Origin: Eumeta japonica
Lineage: Eukaryota; Arthropoda; Insecta; Lepidoptera; Psychidae
Direction: 5' to 3'
Length of the DNA stretch: 64,000 nucleotides
NCBI GenBank assembly: GCA_005406025.1
Contig: BGZK01000527.1
Coordinates: 306,175 to 370,174, forward strand
Shown one piece after another: positions 34,380 to 46,900 of the stretch. Position 1 is the first letter of the stretch. Every line of letters begins with the position of its first letter. Position numbers and translations under genes: made by a program. The notes beneath the pieces were generated by a model. It was not told the origin of the DNA and searched no databases. It worked only from the letters and a program-made list of their open reading frames with translations.

Positions 34380-34990
34380 CAATTCTTAAGTTGTGTAAGA
34401 TACAATGTCAACGATTTTTTACAGCCAATATTCCTCTATTATCATATGACGTGATTATCACATTTATGCTCAAGGATCATCTATCTCGCGATATGAAACA
34501 TGACAATCTTGAATTGTTAGTTTGCCCACAGCATCTACATTTTGTGAAATAAGGACCTATTTAGAGCGACCATCTTTAAATTTGTCCGTAATTAACCCAC
34601 ACCCACTATTAAACTCACTGAACCAGTGAGATACAGTGGTTCCCAAGTGTGTCATCCCTAAAAGTGATCCACAAATATTATCCCCAAATAAATGAGTCAA
34701 TTGATGTAATATTTTTGACTTAATCCACATCGAAAATTATAACAAAATGTCGTACGAATATTTTCACACATGAGCCCCATTTTTTAATGTCATGAAATAA
34801 AGACACTAAAATCAAAAGAAATACCATTCGCATGACGAAACATTATTGGTGCGACCAGTATGAAAAAAAAAAAGAATTTTTCTACGCAGTTCAATCGAAG
34901 CTTTTATATAGGAACGCTAGCTTTGCCAGTTCTGGACTCATAAACAGCAACTTTCGTATGCCTTATGTGAAAAAGAGACCTATTATTCCA
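34380..34990 (-). pseudogene. Mariner N-terminal fragment
   Basis: On the minus strand FRCGLSQKYYIN, then VSHWFSEFNSGCG and FKDGRSK with QNVDAVGK (about 34540-34740). These match the DNA-binding half of the mariner at 50765-51811. The catalytic half is absent. It adjoins the end of the RTE remnant, so it either truncated that element or inserted into it. Confidence 0.7.
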
Positions 34991-35279
34991 GATAAACAAT
35001 ATTAATTTGGATTATAATAGAAATATGTACATGAAAGATTAGAAGAGAGCGTCTATTTACATAATCTGCATACGTAAAAAGTGACGTCTGGAAAAGGAGT
35101 TTTTATGCAATCTACTTAAGCATTTGTCTCATACTTCGTCCGCATTTTGTACTATGGAACTGAACTATTAGACCGATTCTAAAAAAAATTTCTACTAATA
35201 AAAAGTTACGCTGTTTCTGAGTTATATAGCTAAGTTTTATTTGGATACAAGCATTGGTCCCAATTTCGCATAAATCGGA
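34991..35279. other. Nothing identified
   Basis: AT-rich DNA between the mariner fragment and repeat family C. Confidence 0.4.
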
Positions 35280-35560
35280 AGCATGACCGGTAACGGTGTC
35301 GGAATTTAAAGCGAGACGGGAGTTAAAATCAAGAACCGGGACAGGGACTGAAATTGACAAAAGGACTGGGTTCCAAACCGAGTGTGAGACGGGGATTATA
35401 TTCAAGAGCGTGACAAGGATCAAAATCAAGAACAGTATCGGGGGTAGATTTGAAGGCGGGGACGAGATTAGAATTAACAGCAAGACCATTTAATATAAAA
35501 GATGAAGCAACACATTCTGTGTCCGCGCAGGCAAAGCTATGGGCGGAAGGTAGTTCCTTA
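35280..35560 (+). repeat. Interspersed repeat family C, copy 2
   Basis: Irregular ACCGGGACAGGGACTGAAAT-like units are followed by ACACATTCTGTGTCCGCG and GGCAAAGCTATGGGCGGAAG, matching 12000-12175. The longer repeat section here keeps frames open on both strands, which is incidental. Confidence 0.6.
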
Positions 35561-36606
35561 TAAAGAAAATACGTAATTAAAAAAAAAATAGTACATACAA
35601 GACTTAACTAAGTACTATAAAATTTGCTTGAGTATAATACCTAGAACACTAAGATAAAACCTTTATTCTTATTATAATGTAATAATTATACTCAAGAGCC
35701 TTACTTTTACGACACACCTTTGTGTTAACCGAGATTGTTCGTGCACAGAAATAAGTTACGAAGGAATGTCTTGTGGTATTAAGTTGGCTAATCTAGTAAA
35801 GACCCGGCCCACCTAGCTCACGCTGGATAAACTTTGTTACTTTATTTAGCCTATCGCGACCGCTTACAGCTGTAATATGTCTTGTAAGGGTGTTGCGTAC
35901 GTTGCTGTAACATTTCATCTATCATTACGCCTCTCTGTGTAGTGTTTAGGGTTTATTTTGAAATTAGTTTGTAGATGTTGAAAAACTTCTTAGACTTATA
36001 GTTTTACGTAATACTAATTTGAGTGTCATTTCCAGGTTCGCAAATCCGACGAATGCGAATGGAATCTAAAAAATGTTTTTCGTCTGTCCGTTTGTCAACC
36101 TGTGCAGCACTAAACCAATCAATATAGAGTTTCAATTTATATGTGATATGTAATCGTTTTATTAGTTCAAAGGTATCAATCGTACTATTAAAATTTTTAA
36201 CTCTTTATTTGCAGAGGCGCCCTTAAATTATATAAATTTTGGGGGCAATTTTTGTCAACGTAAAATGATGGAGTTTCGACGAATACGGTTTGGTAAGTTA
36301 AACTCAAATATTTTTTTTTATTTTATAGTTCCTTTACGGCTAGGATCTTTAGGTCGGTCGAGTTGAATTTAATATGATTTTGTAACAGTTTTTAAAATTA
36401 ATTCTGTTGAATATGTTGTAGTTTTGTTTTGATTTTAGGATAAAACGAAACAAAGTTGTTTTCGTCACCATTCATACTAATTTAATTTAATATTCGGTAT
36501 AATTTTGGTACGAATGGTGGTAAAAACATTTTTGCCTGTTACTCACATTTTTTATCGGAATCACATAAATATACAAAATTATTTTTGGAACTTCATCTGG
36601 GTTATC
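35561..36606. other. Mostly AT-rich, one repeat-like scrap
   Basis: 36030-36260 contains CGTCTGTCCGTTTGTCAAC and resembles the CTGTCTGTC section of the 30133 repeat. No gene seen. Confidence 0.35.
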
Positions 36607-36950
36607 GATTCATATTCTTTTGTCCATTTCAATTCGGGTCGGACTGTCCGTTCTGGCTCTCTCGGTTCCGACTTCAATCCTGCTATCGATTCATATCCTT
36701 CTGTCCATTTCAATCCGGGTCTGACTGTTCGTTCTGGCTCTCTCGGTTCCGACTTCAATCCTGTTATAGATTCATATCCTTTTGTCCATTTCAATTTGGG
36801 TCCGACTGTCCGTTCTGGCTCTCTCGGTTCCGACTTCAATCCTGCTATCGATTCATATCCTTTTGTCCATTTCAATTTGGGTCCGACTGTCCGTTCTGGC
36901 TCTCTCGGTTCCGACTCATATCTTGCTATAGATTCATATCCTCTTGATTC
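36607..36950. repeat. 81-bp minisatellite, four full copies
   Basis: Units begin GATTCATATYCTTYTGTCCA at 36607, 36688, 36769 and 36850, with a partial fifth at 36931, a period of exactly 81 bp. Because 81 is divisible by three, frames stay open on both strands: the plus strand reads VRSGSLGSDF every 27 codons, the minus strand KSEPREPERTV. No start, splice or domain evidence supports a gene. Confidence 0.92.
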
Positions 36951-38148
36951 CTATCCTGATCTTGTTCTGTATTCTAATTTAGATTCGACATTGTTCTGGA
37001 TTTATCCATTCATATCTATATCCATTCCCCTTTTTGCAAGTGTCCTCACTAATTTAAGTATTAGATTAAAAAGTTAGCTAATATATGTGGTTTTTTATTA
37101 TATGACAAGCAGATAAAGTTATTTAGACAGGTATTTAATTAGCCTTGCCTTCCGACAATATTTTATTTTAGGTTTCAGGTTTAGACCTTGATTTGTCTAC
37201 TAAATTTGAGACCGATGGCTTAAAGTGTTCTCTGAGGTATCGACACAATGTTATAGTTTTAATTAAGTCAGAAAGTCATTGGTTAATTTGCCCATGATCA
37301 GGGTTTGCATCTCGTACCTTCCAGTTCGAAGGCGTTTCAAAGCTCTTGACCATTTGGACGTTCTATATTACGTTAATTAACCTATATTTTTATTAGCAAA
37401 GATAATGTGAATCTGTTCAATGTAAATTGAAATTCTTATATAGAGAAGGTGGCTTAAAATTGAAATGAATACATATCAACCTACGAAATAATTGCTTTTG
37501 AGACAACGTTAGGTTGTTATAAGATATATTCGGTAATGTGTGATGTAAAGTAGTGTAACATTATGTAATGTAGTGAATGTAACCAAAAGAATTTATTTCG
37601 TGTTTTAGTGTTAAGATGATGCGGAGTTGGTGTAAATGCCTTGATAATGTACTATGTATTAAGTACTCACAAACACAGTGACAAAATTAATGTGTTTATG
37701 GACATTAGTGTTAGTATGCCACTAAAATGTATCTGTTGGATCGAATGTTATCTAATCTGTTATAAAGTTATATACTTAAACAGCGTCGACGATCGTCTAA
37801 CGTAAAATGTTATGCAAAACATTAATAACACTAATTAGGTAGCTGAAACATGGCGCGGGGGGATGAAACGGCGAGGTGCGCTAATAATTTAACGTTACAA
37901 AACATCGTAATGAGAGAGGGTTATTTGGTGTAAATACGGGACAAAGGGATGCCTTCGTGTCGCGCACCCGCCCCTGTAAGAATTCGAGAGGTGAGATTTC
38001 GATGTATTTTTACGGGCTATAAATAGGACGATTCGGTGGAACTATTATTATTTACACATAAAATTTACTAGGATTTCCATTTCTTAATTTCAAAAACCAT
38101 TTTATTTAGTTTTCTATAAACATCAGTACATTTAGTTAAGAAAAAAAA
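36951..38148. other. Non-coding, with a GC-richer segment and TATA motif
   Basis: 37845-38030 is GC-richer (CATGGCGCGGGGGGATGAAA and CGTGTCGCGCACCCGCCCCT) and ends in TATAAATAG at 38018-38026. This could be a conserved regulatory or promoter segment. No adjoining frame was found. Confidence 0.35.
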
Positions 38149-38757
38149 AACGGCCAAGCGCAAGTCTGATTTGTCACCGTGGGGTGTTAAATACTTAAAA
38201 GAAATTATTTGAATTCGCATGAGCCTCACACACATTTAGCCGATTTTTATTCATCGTTTCCTTTAAGTTTGCACTACGATCACGCCAAGTTTGTACGTGC
38301 AATTGCTTTTACGTTACAGTGAAAATAAGAAAATAAATGTATATATATCAATAATGGTACGCACTCAGTACTTAGCGAGTGTCAATTTATACTGGACATT
38401 AAAACGAACCGAATCAAAGCAACCTGTAGAATTCTTTTAGATTTTCCTGTAATCTATAAATAGAGAAATATTTTCTGTATTTTTTTTTGTAAGCGCAGTG
38501 GTTTCGTGAATAAGAGAGGAATGGTTAATTTTCAATTATTTTATTAAACGAATTTAAAATCTGTCTACTATAAAATTATTATTTTCTGTTTTCATTTGCT
38601 TTGTCATATGGTACAGTTTGTAAAACTTTTTTGTATTTACTAATCACCTCCCAAAATGACTTATGTGGATTACGATTCTGTATCACCAAATGAAAAATAA
38701 AGGAATCCATAAGGGTTCCTTATTTTTTATTTGGTGGTATGGAACCGTAAAAATAAG
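38149..38757 (+). repeat. CGGCCAAGCGC-type interspersed repeat
   Basis: It starts CGGCCAAGCGCAAGTCTGAT and ends AGGGTTCCTTATTTTTTATT, then TATGGAACCGTAAAAA. These are decayed forms of the ends I remember in a common lepidopteran repeat. Near the end, 38684-38735 folds on itself (ACCAAATGAAAAATAAAGGA with its near reverse complement). Confidence 0.6.
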
Positions 38758-41489
38758 TTTTGGGTATACAGTAAGTATGAACAATTATACACAGGTCATC
38801 AGTGTGGCAATAAAGTTTTCAATTTACTATTTTTAGAGTTGAGGAATCTTAATGACAAATAATTTATTTATTTAAAATTTAATTCGTATCAGGTTAAAGT
38901 TTTGTTTTAAATTAATAATTAGCAGTAAAACGAAATTATAATTAAGCAACATTCCTAAGATAATTTATGAAATATTTTTAGGAAATTAAAAAAAATAAAG
39001 AGAGCATAAATTAAGATTGAAAGACTTTAGAAGAATTGAAAAAAAGACACACTTTTGAAGATAGATTTTTATAGAATGACGATACAAATTCAAATAAAAA
39101 ATGTCCTACGGAATATCAAAGCTATGTTAAAATTTGGCTTTCATAAATAATTAAAAACTTCAGATTTTTAGACTACTTTAATGACTAAAATGAAGCAAAT
39201 TCCTTTATCGATTGTGAACTCGCTACATTAAATTTAATATATGTTGATTTTATTATTCTGTACTCGAGCGCTTTATACAGAACACGGAATAGGTTGATTT
39301 TTTAATTCGTTTGCGCTTGCTAACACTGCCTTAATTACCACGGAGTGTCCAAGGGCCGCCCATGTCACGCTTGACAAGGATTCTCCATTATTCCACACCG
39401 CCCTTGAGGGTTTACTTTGAAAACTCAAAAACAACATTTGCAATGACAGGTTAAGTGTCGAAATAGCCGTTGCCGACAGGTTAGTGTGCCTCATAGTAAA
39501 ACTACTTTATAAACACAAATAATGTACTAATTAACAAACACAATAAAGAAAGTTCTTAAGTATCATCACACACATCATCATAATAAATAAAGGTAAATAA
39601 ATTGAAATATTGGATTATAGATTACTTGCTTATTCATGCAATATTTTATGAACACCTAAACGTACTGAGAGACAGTTATAGCGCATCAGAAAAATATACC
39701 CGAAAACGTTTAAAGTGCTTCTAACTTTTACAAAAAAAATAACAAAAAGTATAAATATCGGACAATATACTTATTTACAGTAATCTTTATCAATTATTAT
39801 TTGCTTCATTTGCACAGAAATAAATCGTAAATTAAAAATGCCGTTTATACAGAAAAACGTAAATTTTTGATTTTATTCAAAATTCATTACGTTTCATAAT
39901 TGGAGCATTGGGCCTTTAAATCCTTATGCAGAATGCGGCGACGTGCATTCAACCAGACAGGCGGTTCTCCTATCGACGCACGGAATTCATAATGTGTCAT
40001 AATTAATCAATTATTAACAAACCTATGGGACATCACAAACAATTGAACTATGAAAAGATGAAACATCAATTGAAATGTGGACACGCATCGCAGTAATGAA
40101 TGCTGTGTTGTTTATTCATTGACATGAGGGTAATTAGTGTGAAACTTATTCGTTAATATGACAAAATGAAGTGCATTTGCTATCCCTGAAGATATGTTTA
40201 TTTAATAAGGTCTTCCTTTAGGCTGCGCTTACATAGTACATTAGGAGGTTAAAATGTTTTCGTTTTTGAATCAAATTGGCTCAAGGAAAGTGAAAAATTA
40301 ATACCCAGCTAAATATAAAATAGATGGAAAAGTAACAATCCAATATATCGACAGGCAGGAAGGCCAGCAGTGTGCGAATTTTAAATAATGGTAGATAAAC
40401 TTAGTGTTTGCTTTCCTTTACCTCGTCGAAAATTAAAAAAAAAATGACGAAATTGGAAGTTAATGTTTTTAGTCCGATTGCCAGAAATCGAGATCATATC
40501 AGATTTTGACATTTTATTGTCTTAGGAATCTCTTTAAACATTTTCCCGAACGATAGTGGTATGTGCGTCTGTACATATGTTTGTGTGTGTTTGATTAGTT
40601 GTTGTATGTACCTAAGTTGGATTGATTATGAGCTCCCAAAAATCGGTTGATTTTTTTCAAAAGATATGGTTCGAAAAAATTTGTAAAAAGTGTTTTATAG
40701 AACTTTTCAAATTACTATAAGGTGAGTTTCAAAATCTAACCAGTTCTTTTTCATAAAAAAAAAACAACTTCGATTAACGTAAATCGCATCAACATCGGTT
40801 GGTTCGTTTGAGAATATTGTCAGAGACATTTTTTTCCAAAAATGTTTATTGAAATATTTTTCAACTATTCTACTGATCAGTATTAACATCTAATAAGCTT
40901 TTTTCCGCAAAAAAAAAAACAATATATATTGCTGTAAGACGCTTCGATAGTGGTTCGTTTGTTCGAGAGATTCAGTTATTGAAAAAATTTAAAAAAAAAT
41001 AATTTTCAAAACAACTTGTTAAATAGTTCTTGGATTGCTTTTTGGTTATAGTCCATTTTTTTGGCTTAAAAAACTGTGTCAAATGTCGCGAAGAAAATCA
41101 AAAACGCACAACGATTCGATTTCAATAGGTATTGTAATTAAAAAATTAAAAAAAATAAATGCTTCATTAAATAGCTTTTATATTTTTATGTCCGAAGAAC
41201 TCGAAAAGCACTTTATGATCTTTTGAGCTTGAAGCTCTATAAAGATCGGTTTTACTACAATAGCAAATGTCATTAGAATGAATCTACTAGAATAGTCAGT
41301 TGTCACAGACTAACAGTTACCAACCATTACCCAAATAATTGAACAAATTGATTCATGAAATTCAACAAATTGACAGACTATTGACGATGGTCTGTGGCTA
41401 CTGGTAGAGGAGTTTTTGGTCACCCTTTGACGTATTGTGCAGTACATGTCTGCATGTCACATGTTGGGAGCGCATTTATTGATTGTTTT
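38758..41489. other. Long AT-rich stretch with a possible homeodomain-site cluster
   Basis: No genes. 39900-40160 is less AT-rich and includes CATAATTAATCAATTATTAA at about 39997, with overlapping TAAT cores. 39273-39494 (-) holds a 73-codon frame of fairly even composition, unrecognised. The rest is low-complexity. Confidence 0.35.
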
Positions 41490-41772
41490 TAACACTCGTT
41501 ACGGCCTGGTAGATGTGACTGTCTACATTTTCGTGAGGATGTGCCTAGTTGGTATGAAATATACGTACAAATAACAATATATCTATTAGCGGACTGAGAT
41601 AAATAAACAACTTGCTTAGATGTTCGATATTTATCAATCTTATCGAATCAATATTCAATTCTTTGAAGAGAAATTCGAAGTAGAAGAACTGATTCACTTC
41701 ACACACACACACACACCCACCGCTGACCAGCGGTGGTTGGCAAAGCTGCATTTTAATGCATGTTGCAGGCCA
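41490..41772 (+). mobile_element. Foldback retroposon, partial copy
   Basis: GAGGATGTGCCTAGTTGG, ATCTATTAGCGGACT, ATCGAATCAATATTCAATTC and ATGCATGTTGCAGG match the centre and one arm of the 26456-26911 element in inverted orientation. The other arm and the 3' tail are missing. A (CA)n run at 41698-41717 has expanded within the arm. Confidence 0.65.
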
Positions 41773-42084
41773 GTTAAAGTGTGTCGTTTTAAATACACTT
41801 CTAAATAGCATTTTAGAGATGCAAACGTTTTTGCGAGCTACCAAAAAGTAGGCAGTCATCGTCGCTCATAGATACTTGCAATTCCAGAGAAGTTATTAGT
41901 TCACTTTTGGTCTTTTGGGTAAGAATAGGATATTTGATGAAGTGAGAGTGTATTTGTAGAGAGAGAAAGAGAGGTGTGGAAAGGTAATTACACAATTCAC
42001 TGCCGAGTTGGCCACCGCATTGTGGAACTTCCAATCGGAGGACCGCAAAATATAGTGTTTAATGGGCTGTCGAGGTGAAGCCCA
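41773..42084. other. Nothing identified
   Basis: Short AT-moderate stretch; no gene seen. Confidence 0.4.
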
Positions 42085-42845
42085 AGTGTATATATATCAT
42101 ATGGAATCGACCATGCATCTTTCTACTAATATTCATTATCTTCCACTTTTTTAAAACAAATTTGCCGAAGAAACTACAGTCATTGAAGTAGCGGTTTCTG
42201 AAAAACATAGATTAGAACATGTCCTGAAAATCCACGATCTGCTAACCTTAACAAGAGCTGACGGTCGTATGTCATACCCCGTCCCCCCAACTAAGCACAA
42301 AGCACAGTCAGTGGCCCCCGACGTAAGGTATTCTGTTTATTCGCTGTTTTTCAATTTCTTCCTATACAGAAGTTTTTTTGTAATTATAGTATAATTAGTG
42401 TGAGGTTACAATTATAGTGTAAGTGTTACATTTTTTGAAACTAATATTGAAGTGTTTAAGTGCTTTTCACTGCTATCGAATATGCGACAATGATTTATTG
42501 TTGGGGAGTTTGCAGAGGTGATATTGCTGCGATTTTAGAGTGAAGCTGACTATGACATCAACAGTCTGCAACTCCGAAAATAATATTACGTGCTATGTAT
42601 TTTAGTATGTATGTTTAGAGGTGAGTGGAACACATGGCAAATCAGGGACTAATTTAATCAGCGACTTTTACGTTACTGACAACATCAAGTGTCATGTATA
42701 GGTAATATGTCATCAACACTAGATAAATACATTGTGGAGGCTGAGTGCGGAGCAGAATTTGCGTTCGTCACGTGGCGCCCCCACCCGACGACCGCGCTTG
42801 CGCTTGCAGTCTGGCTGAGCATTTATTAGGGTTGTATCTTATGTT
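42085..42845 (+). repeat. Interspersed repeat family D, copy 2
   Basis: The left 160 bp and the right 90 bp (to GAGCATTTATTAGGGTT) align with 8150-8400. About 500 bp in between is present only here. No coding frame. Confidence 0.55.
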
Positions 42846-43199
42846 TTTATAAGTGTGAATTTTTGAACATGTTAAATGTTCGTGGTGGGAAGGGTTAAAA
42901 ATATTTTACCGTACATCGGTCTACATCACTAACAGCAAATGTGAAAGTGTAACAGCAAAACTTTTTTAATAGTGATATAACTAATTATTGATTTTCAGAG
43001 TTTTTCTTTACTTGTTCTGTGAAACCTTGTGTTTTGACAAATTTCATGACTCTACGTCAAGATAAATTCTATAGATTCTGATTTAAGTAACAACAAATGC
43101 AATAAAATGGGCCGTATTCTTTGATTGCGTTGATTTAGAATGCTTGATTTTTTCACAGCTTCTATCTGTATATATATGTATGTATATCTGTGTATCTAA
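42846..43199. other. AT-rich, nothing identified
   Basis: No gene or repeat boundary seen. Confidence 0.4.
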
Positions 43200-43526
43200 G
43201 TATTTGATATTAGTTTCAACTCAATACCTCCACGCATTTCTGAGAAAAAGAGTCTTAACAGATAGACAGACGGACATGGATGTAATCAAAATCCAATCAA
43301 AAATATCTTTATTTCGAAGGTAATAGAAATTACACTTGAAATGCGTCATAAACAACTGTTTTCAACATTAAAATTAGGACTCGTTCTAAATGCTGATTCA
43401 TTATGAGAAGAATGGTCAAGAAACTCAAGGTTTGTCCTTTTTTATTCATCGATACAAAATATTGAATAATAAATAATTTAGCACAACACTTACTAATAAC
43501 ATGAAGCAACCTGATAGCTTAGCAGT
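43200..43526 (-). repeat. LINE 3' untranslated remnant
   Basis: It lies directly after the stop of the LINE fragment at 43527. It contains ACAGATAGACAGACGGAC and ACACTTGAAATGCGTCATAA, the latter shared with 30285-30306. Confidence 0.5.
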
Positions 43527-43950
43527 TTAGTTCCATGGGGTTTTTTCATTAACATATTCAGACACAGTACAATAAACCTTGCGCCATAACTTTCTTTTAA
43601 CGAAACGTTTAAATTCATAACATGGCAAATTTTGAATTTCAGTTGGGATCTTATTATAAAAGCGCACAATTGCCCCTTAAATGATTTATTAACTTTGTTT
43701 AGACGGGTTTTATTAGCAGCAAGATCGTTTTTATGTCTAGTGTTAATGTTATGGATGGTTGCTTCTTTTTTGGAACGATTCTATATGTCTCTTGACATAT
43801 ACCTAGTTTTGGTTTATGTATTGTGATGATAAAATTAGGACATTCATTTCCTTAAATTTTTCTCTTAGAGATGCCATTAAATATCTATGAAAAGTCTCTT
43901 TTCATGTACGGAAATTTAAAAACTGATCAGGCATTAATAAAAACATGTTT
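43527..43950 (-). pseudogene. LINE C-terminal coding remnant (jockey/CR1-like)
   Basis: The minus strand reads the tail of a non-LTR reverse transcriptase protein: EKFKEMNVLIL near 43850, one in-frame stop at about 43775, then EATIHNINTRHKNDLAANKT and VNKSFKGQLCAFYNKIP, ending at TAA 43527. This matches the post-RT region of LINEs common in moths. The RT palm is missing, as in typical 5'-truncated insertions. Confidence 0.75.
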
Positions 43951-43989
43951 CAACGTGTTTTATAAACAGGTTTTTTTTTTGCCGAGTGT

Positions 43990-46900
43990 ACTAAAATGAA
44001 TAGCATGAGTGACCGTCATTTTTAATTATAATCAGTGTTAAATCTTCCAGCACATGATGCGGGCCTGCGCAGACACTATGGCTCAACGCCGTCTTTTTAA
44101 ACGTGGCCAGGAGACCGATTTAGGTGTCGCCCGCGCACTCCCACATTCATTTTGCGAGATTAAAATCACAGCGAGCGCCAGCGACAATGTCTCGAACACT
44201 GCCGCCGGCGAATTATGTGAAATTACGATTGAAATTGTAATTGTGCGACTCAAACTGTGAAGTTAGCTAAACGAGTTTGCAAACACAGTAATTTAATATG
44301 CAGACCCTGGTATTTAGATTTATGGTTTGCAAATTTAAAACGAATTGTAAAACAATTTGTGAGCACTTCGGCCCATTGTACACAATAATACAAACACTCG
44401 CTATAGGTGTTTAATGTTCGTTGACCTTCTTAAATTTAATATCAGTGATATTAGATAGTTTGTAGTAAAGGAACAGATAAGAGGGTAGGCTTTGCGTGTT
44501 GCATATTGTTGTGTGTTGTGTCATAGCTTTAAATACCAAACTGTCGGATTCTATCCTTTGATTCCTTTATATAAGTTTACTTCATAATGCAATATACCTG
44601 ATTTTATTTCACTAATATGCATTTCCTCCTCTAAAGATTACTGCAGTGATTGCTGTATTCATCGTTTTCCATTCGTTCATTCTGCATAAGTGTCTTCAAG
44701 CGAAACAAGCGAATGAATAGAAGAAAGCATTAAATGCCTTTTTTCAGACTACTGTAAGTGTTTCAGCGACCATACACTAATAACATTGTGCTTATACGTA
44801 AATGTAAGGGAGTTAAAATCCCTTGTATAAGCGCTTCAGCTCAAAGCGGAATGGGGTACTGCAGTTTGGTTTGGAATCCATACAACGGATCGGTAAGGAT
44901 TTTATAATAAAAAGCTCGGAAGTATACAAAAGCTGTTTACGCGTCACCTTTCGATGAATTGTTTATTGGCAAAAACATATTACCTAGATATGAAAACCGT
45001 CGTACTCAGTATTAAATGTAATCTTTATGTAACAGAAGACAATGAAACGACTGCTTTTTTTTCTATGAATTAGGGACAGGTGTTTTAGACGTTCGCTATT
45101 TACTGACTGTTACGAAATCATTTTATTACGTATCGCGTGTCAACATAGAGACATTAACACTTTTCCACGTCAAATACTCAAGAACAAATGCAGACTTACA
45201 TTTGTCAATAAACGAAATGGCGTCGTTTTACAATTCATTATGAAAACTATTTGAAGTAGATATTTTTCAACAAAATTACGATTCATTAAAATAGATGTAT
45301 TTCCTACAAATTTATTTGTAAAGTAATAGCTTAATAGATTTTTTTTTGTTTCATATTATCATCTTTTATCTTCACTATTATAAAAAAAAAACATAGTTAC
45401 TATCTACAATTGCCATTGTAGCTTATAATTAGCGCATCGATAATTTTCTGTTTACACACGGTTGTTAAATGTGACAGTGTGTGTGTTCTAAGCGATCCAA
45501 TAAAATTAAATAAATAAATTACAATTAAAAGTTTAGCAGCCTACAGTCTACCAACTTTTCGTTACAATAACGATCATATTACGCACAAAGCGCCAACGAT
45601 AATAACAAACCACGTCAATAATTAATTTTAATTACATGTTTATTAATTTAATGATAATAATTAATTATAATTAATTTAATAATTACTTTTCAATTAAAAC
45701 CAATAAAAGAAATCATACAAAACTATTGAAATAAATTACTGTAGCTACAATATTCCATAGCTATATTTAGGGCCTCTTCCAAAGTCTCCTTTTAAAGTGA
45801 CATTTAACGAAAGTACTTTTAATAATAACTTTGCGTTCTACGTTCTATTTTAACGGTTTTTAGCTCGAACATAACAAGAAGGTGGGACGCTAAGTTAATT
45901 TTAGAAGTTAAAAATCAGTTCAAATAAAAAATGCTGGAAGAGGCTTTAAGTGTTTGATATTTGTTTTTGTGCATTTATCGCTTATTTTAACTTTACCAAC
46001 GAGAAAATAAACGATAATTACAAACTTTTGTTCAAAAGCAGAATCGGCCACTAACAGTTAGATATCGTATGAACGAGTTTATGAAGTATAAACATTGCAG
46101 TGTATCTATAAAAATATATGTATTTAAATGATCATTTTAGTTTTGCGAAAAGAGAAAATCAAAAATTAATGATTAATCCTTTTTCTCTGATAAATAACAG
46201 AGAAAAATTAAAATTCCGAAAGTACATTATTATTTTTAAGTTTCATCAGTTTTGTAATAAAATTAATTTTTACATTTACAAATGGCAACTTTTTTAATTA
46301 CCCAGTCATGACTAAAAATATATATCTACTAATAAATAAATAGTATTTAACCTAAGGTACGTTATATACCTATTAAATTACAAAGCAATTTATATTTAAT
46401 TATTTAATAATTAACGTGGGATCCTACTTGTTGGGTTGGCAACGTCATTTTAGGCGTATATTATGAGCCCTACAATATGTTTACACATTAATTTTCTCAC
46501 AAATTAGGTCAGTTAGATACAATAACGGACGGTCAGACGATGGACGAAGTTCCGTGTAAATTTAATGTGCCTTCAGTAAAATTATGAATCGAAAATTCAG
46601 CAAATTATTATGATCAGAATGCATAATTACCGTTACATTAAATATAGCTCACTTAGTTGTTATTGTTTATTAATAAAGATATAATAATTGATACAAATAT
46701 TGTGCATCTTAAAAGAGCTCGTTCATTTAAGATAGTAGATGCTTAGAAAGATTAAAACAGTTCAATCAGATTCTAGTTTATCAAATAAAATTTGCTCGCT
46801 CTGTAATGTATTGACTTAATAGAAATATATAAATAATATCAATCACAAAATCAGAATGCGAAAAACTCGATCTCTAAATTTATCACTTTAAATTTATGTA

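Noticed and set aside
36505..37077. 190-codon plus frame over the minisatellite as a repeat-protein gene
   Set aside because: Openness is explained by the 81-bp period; no start context, splice sites or domain, and the minus strand is open too.
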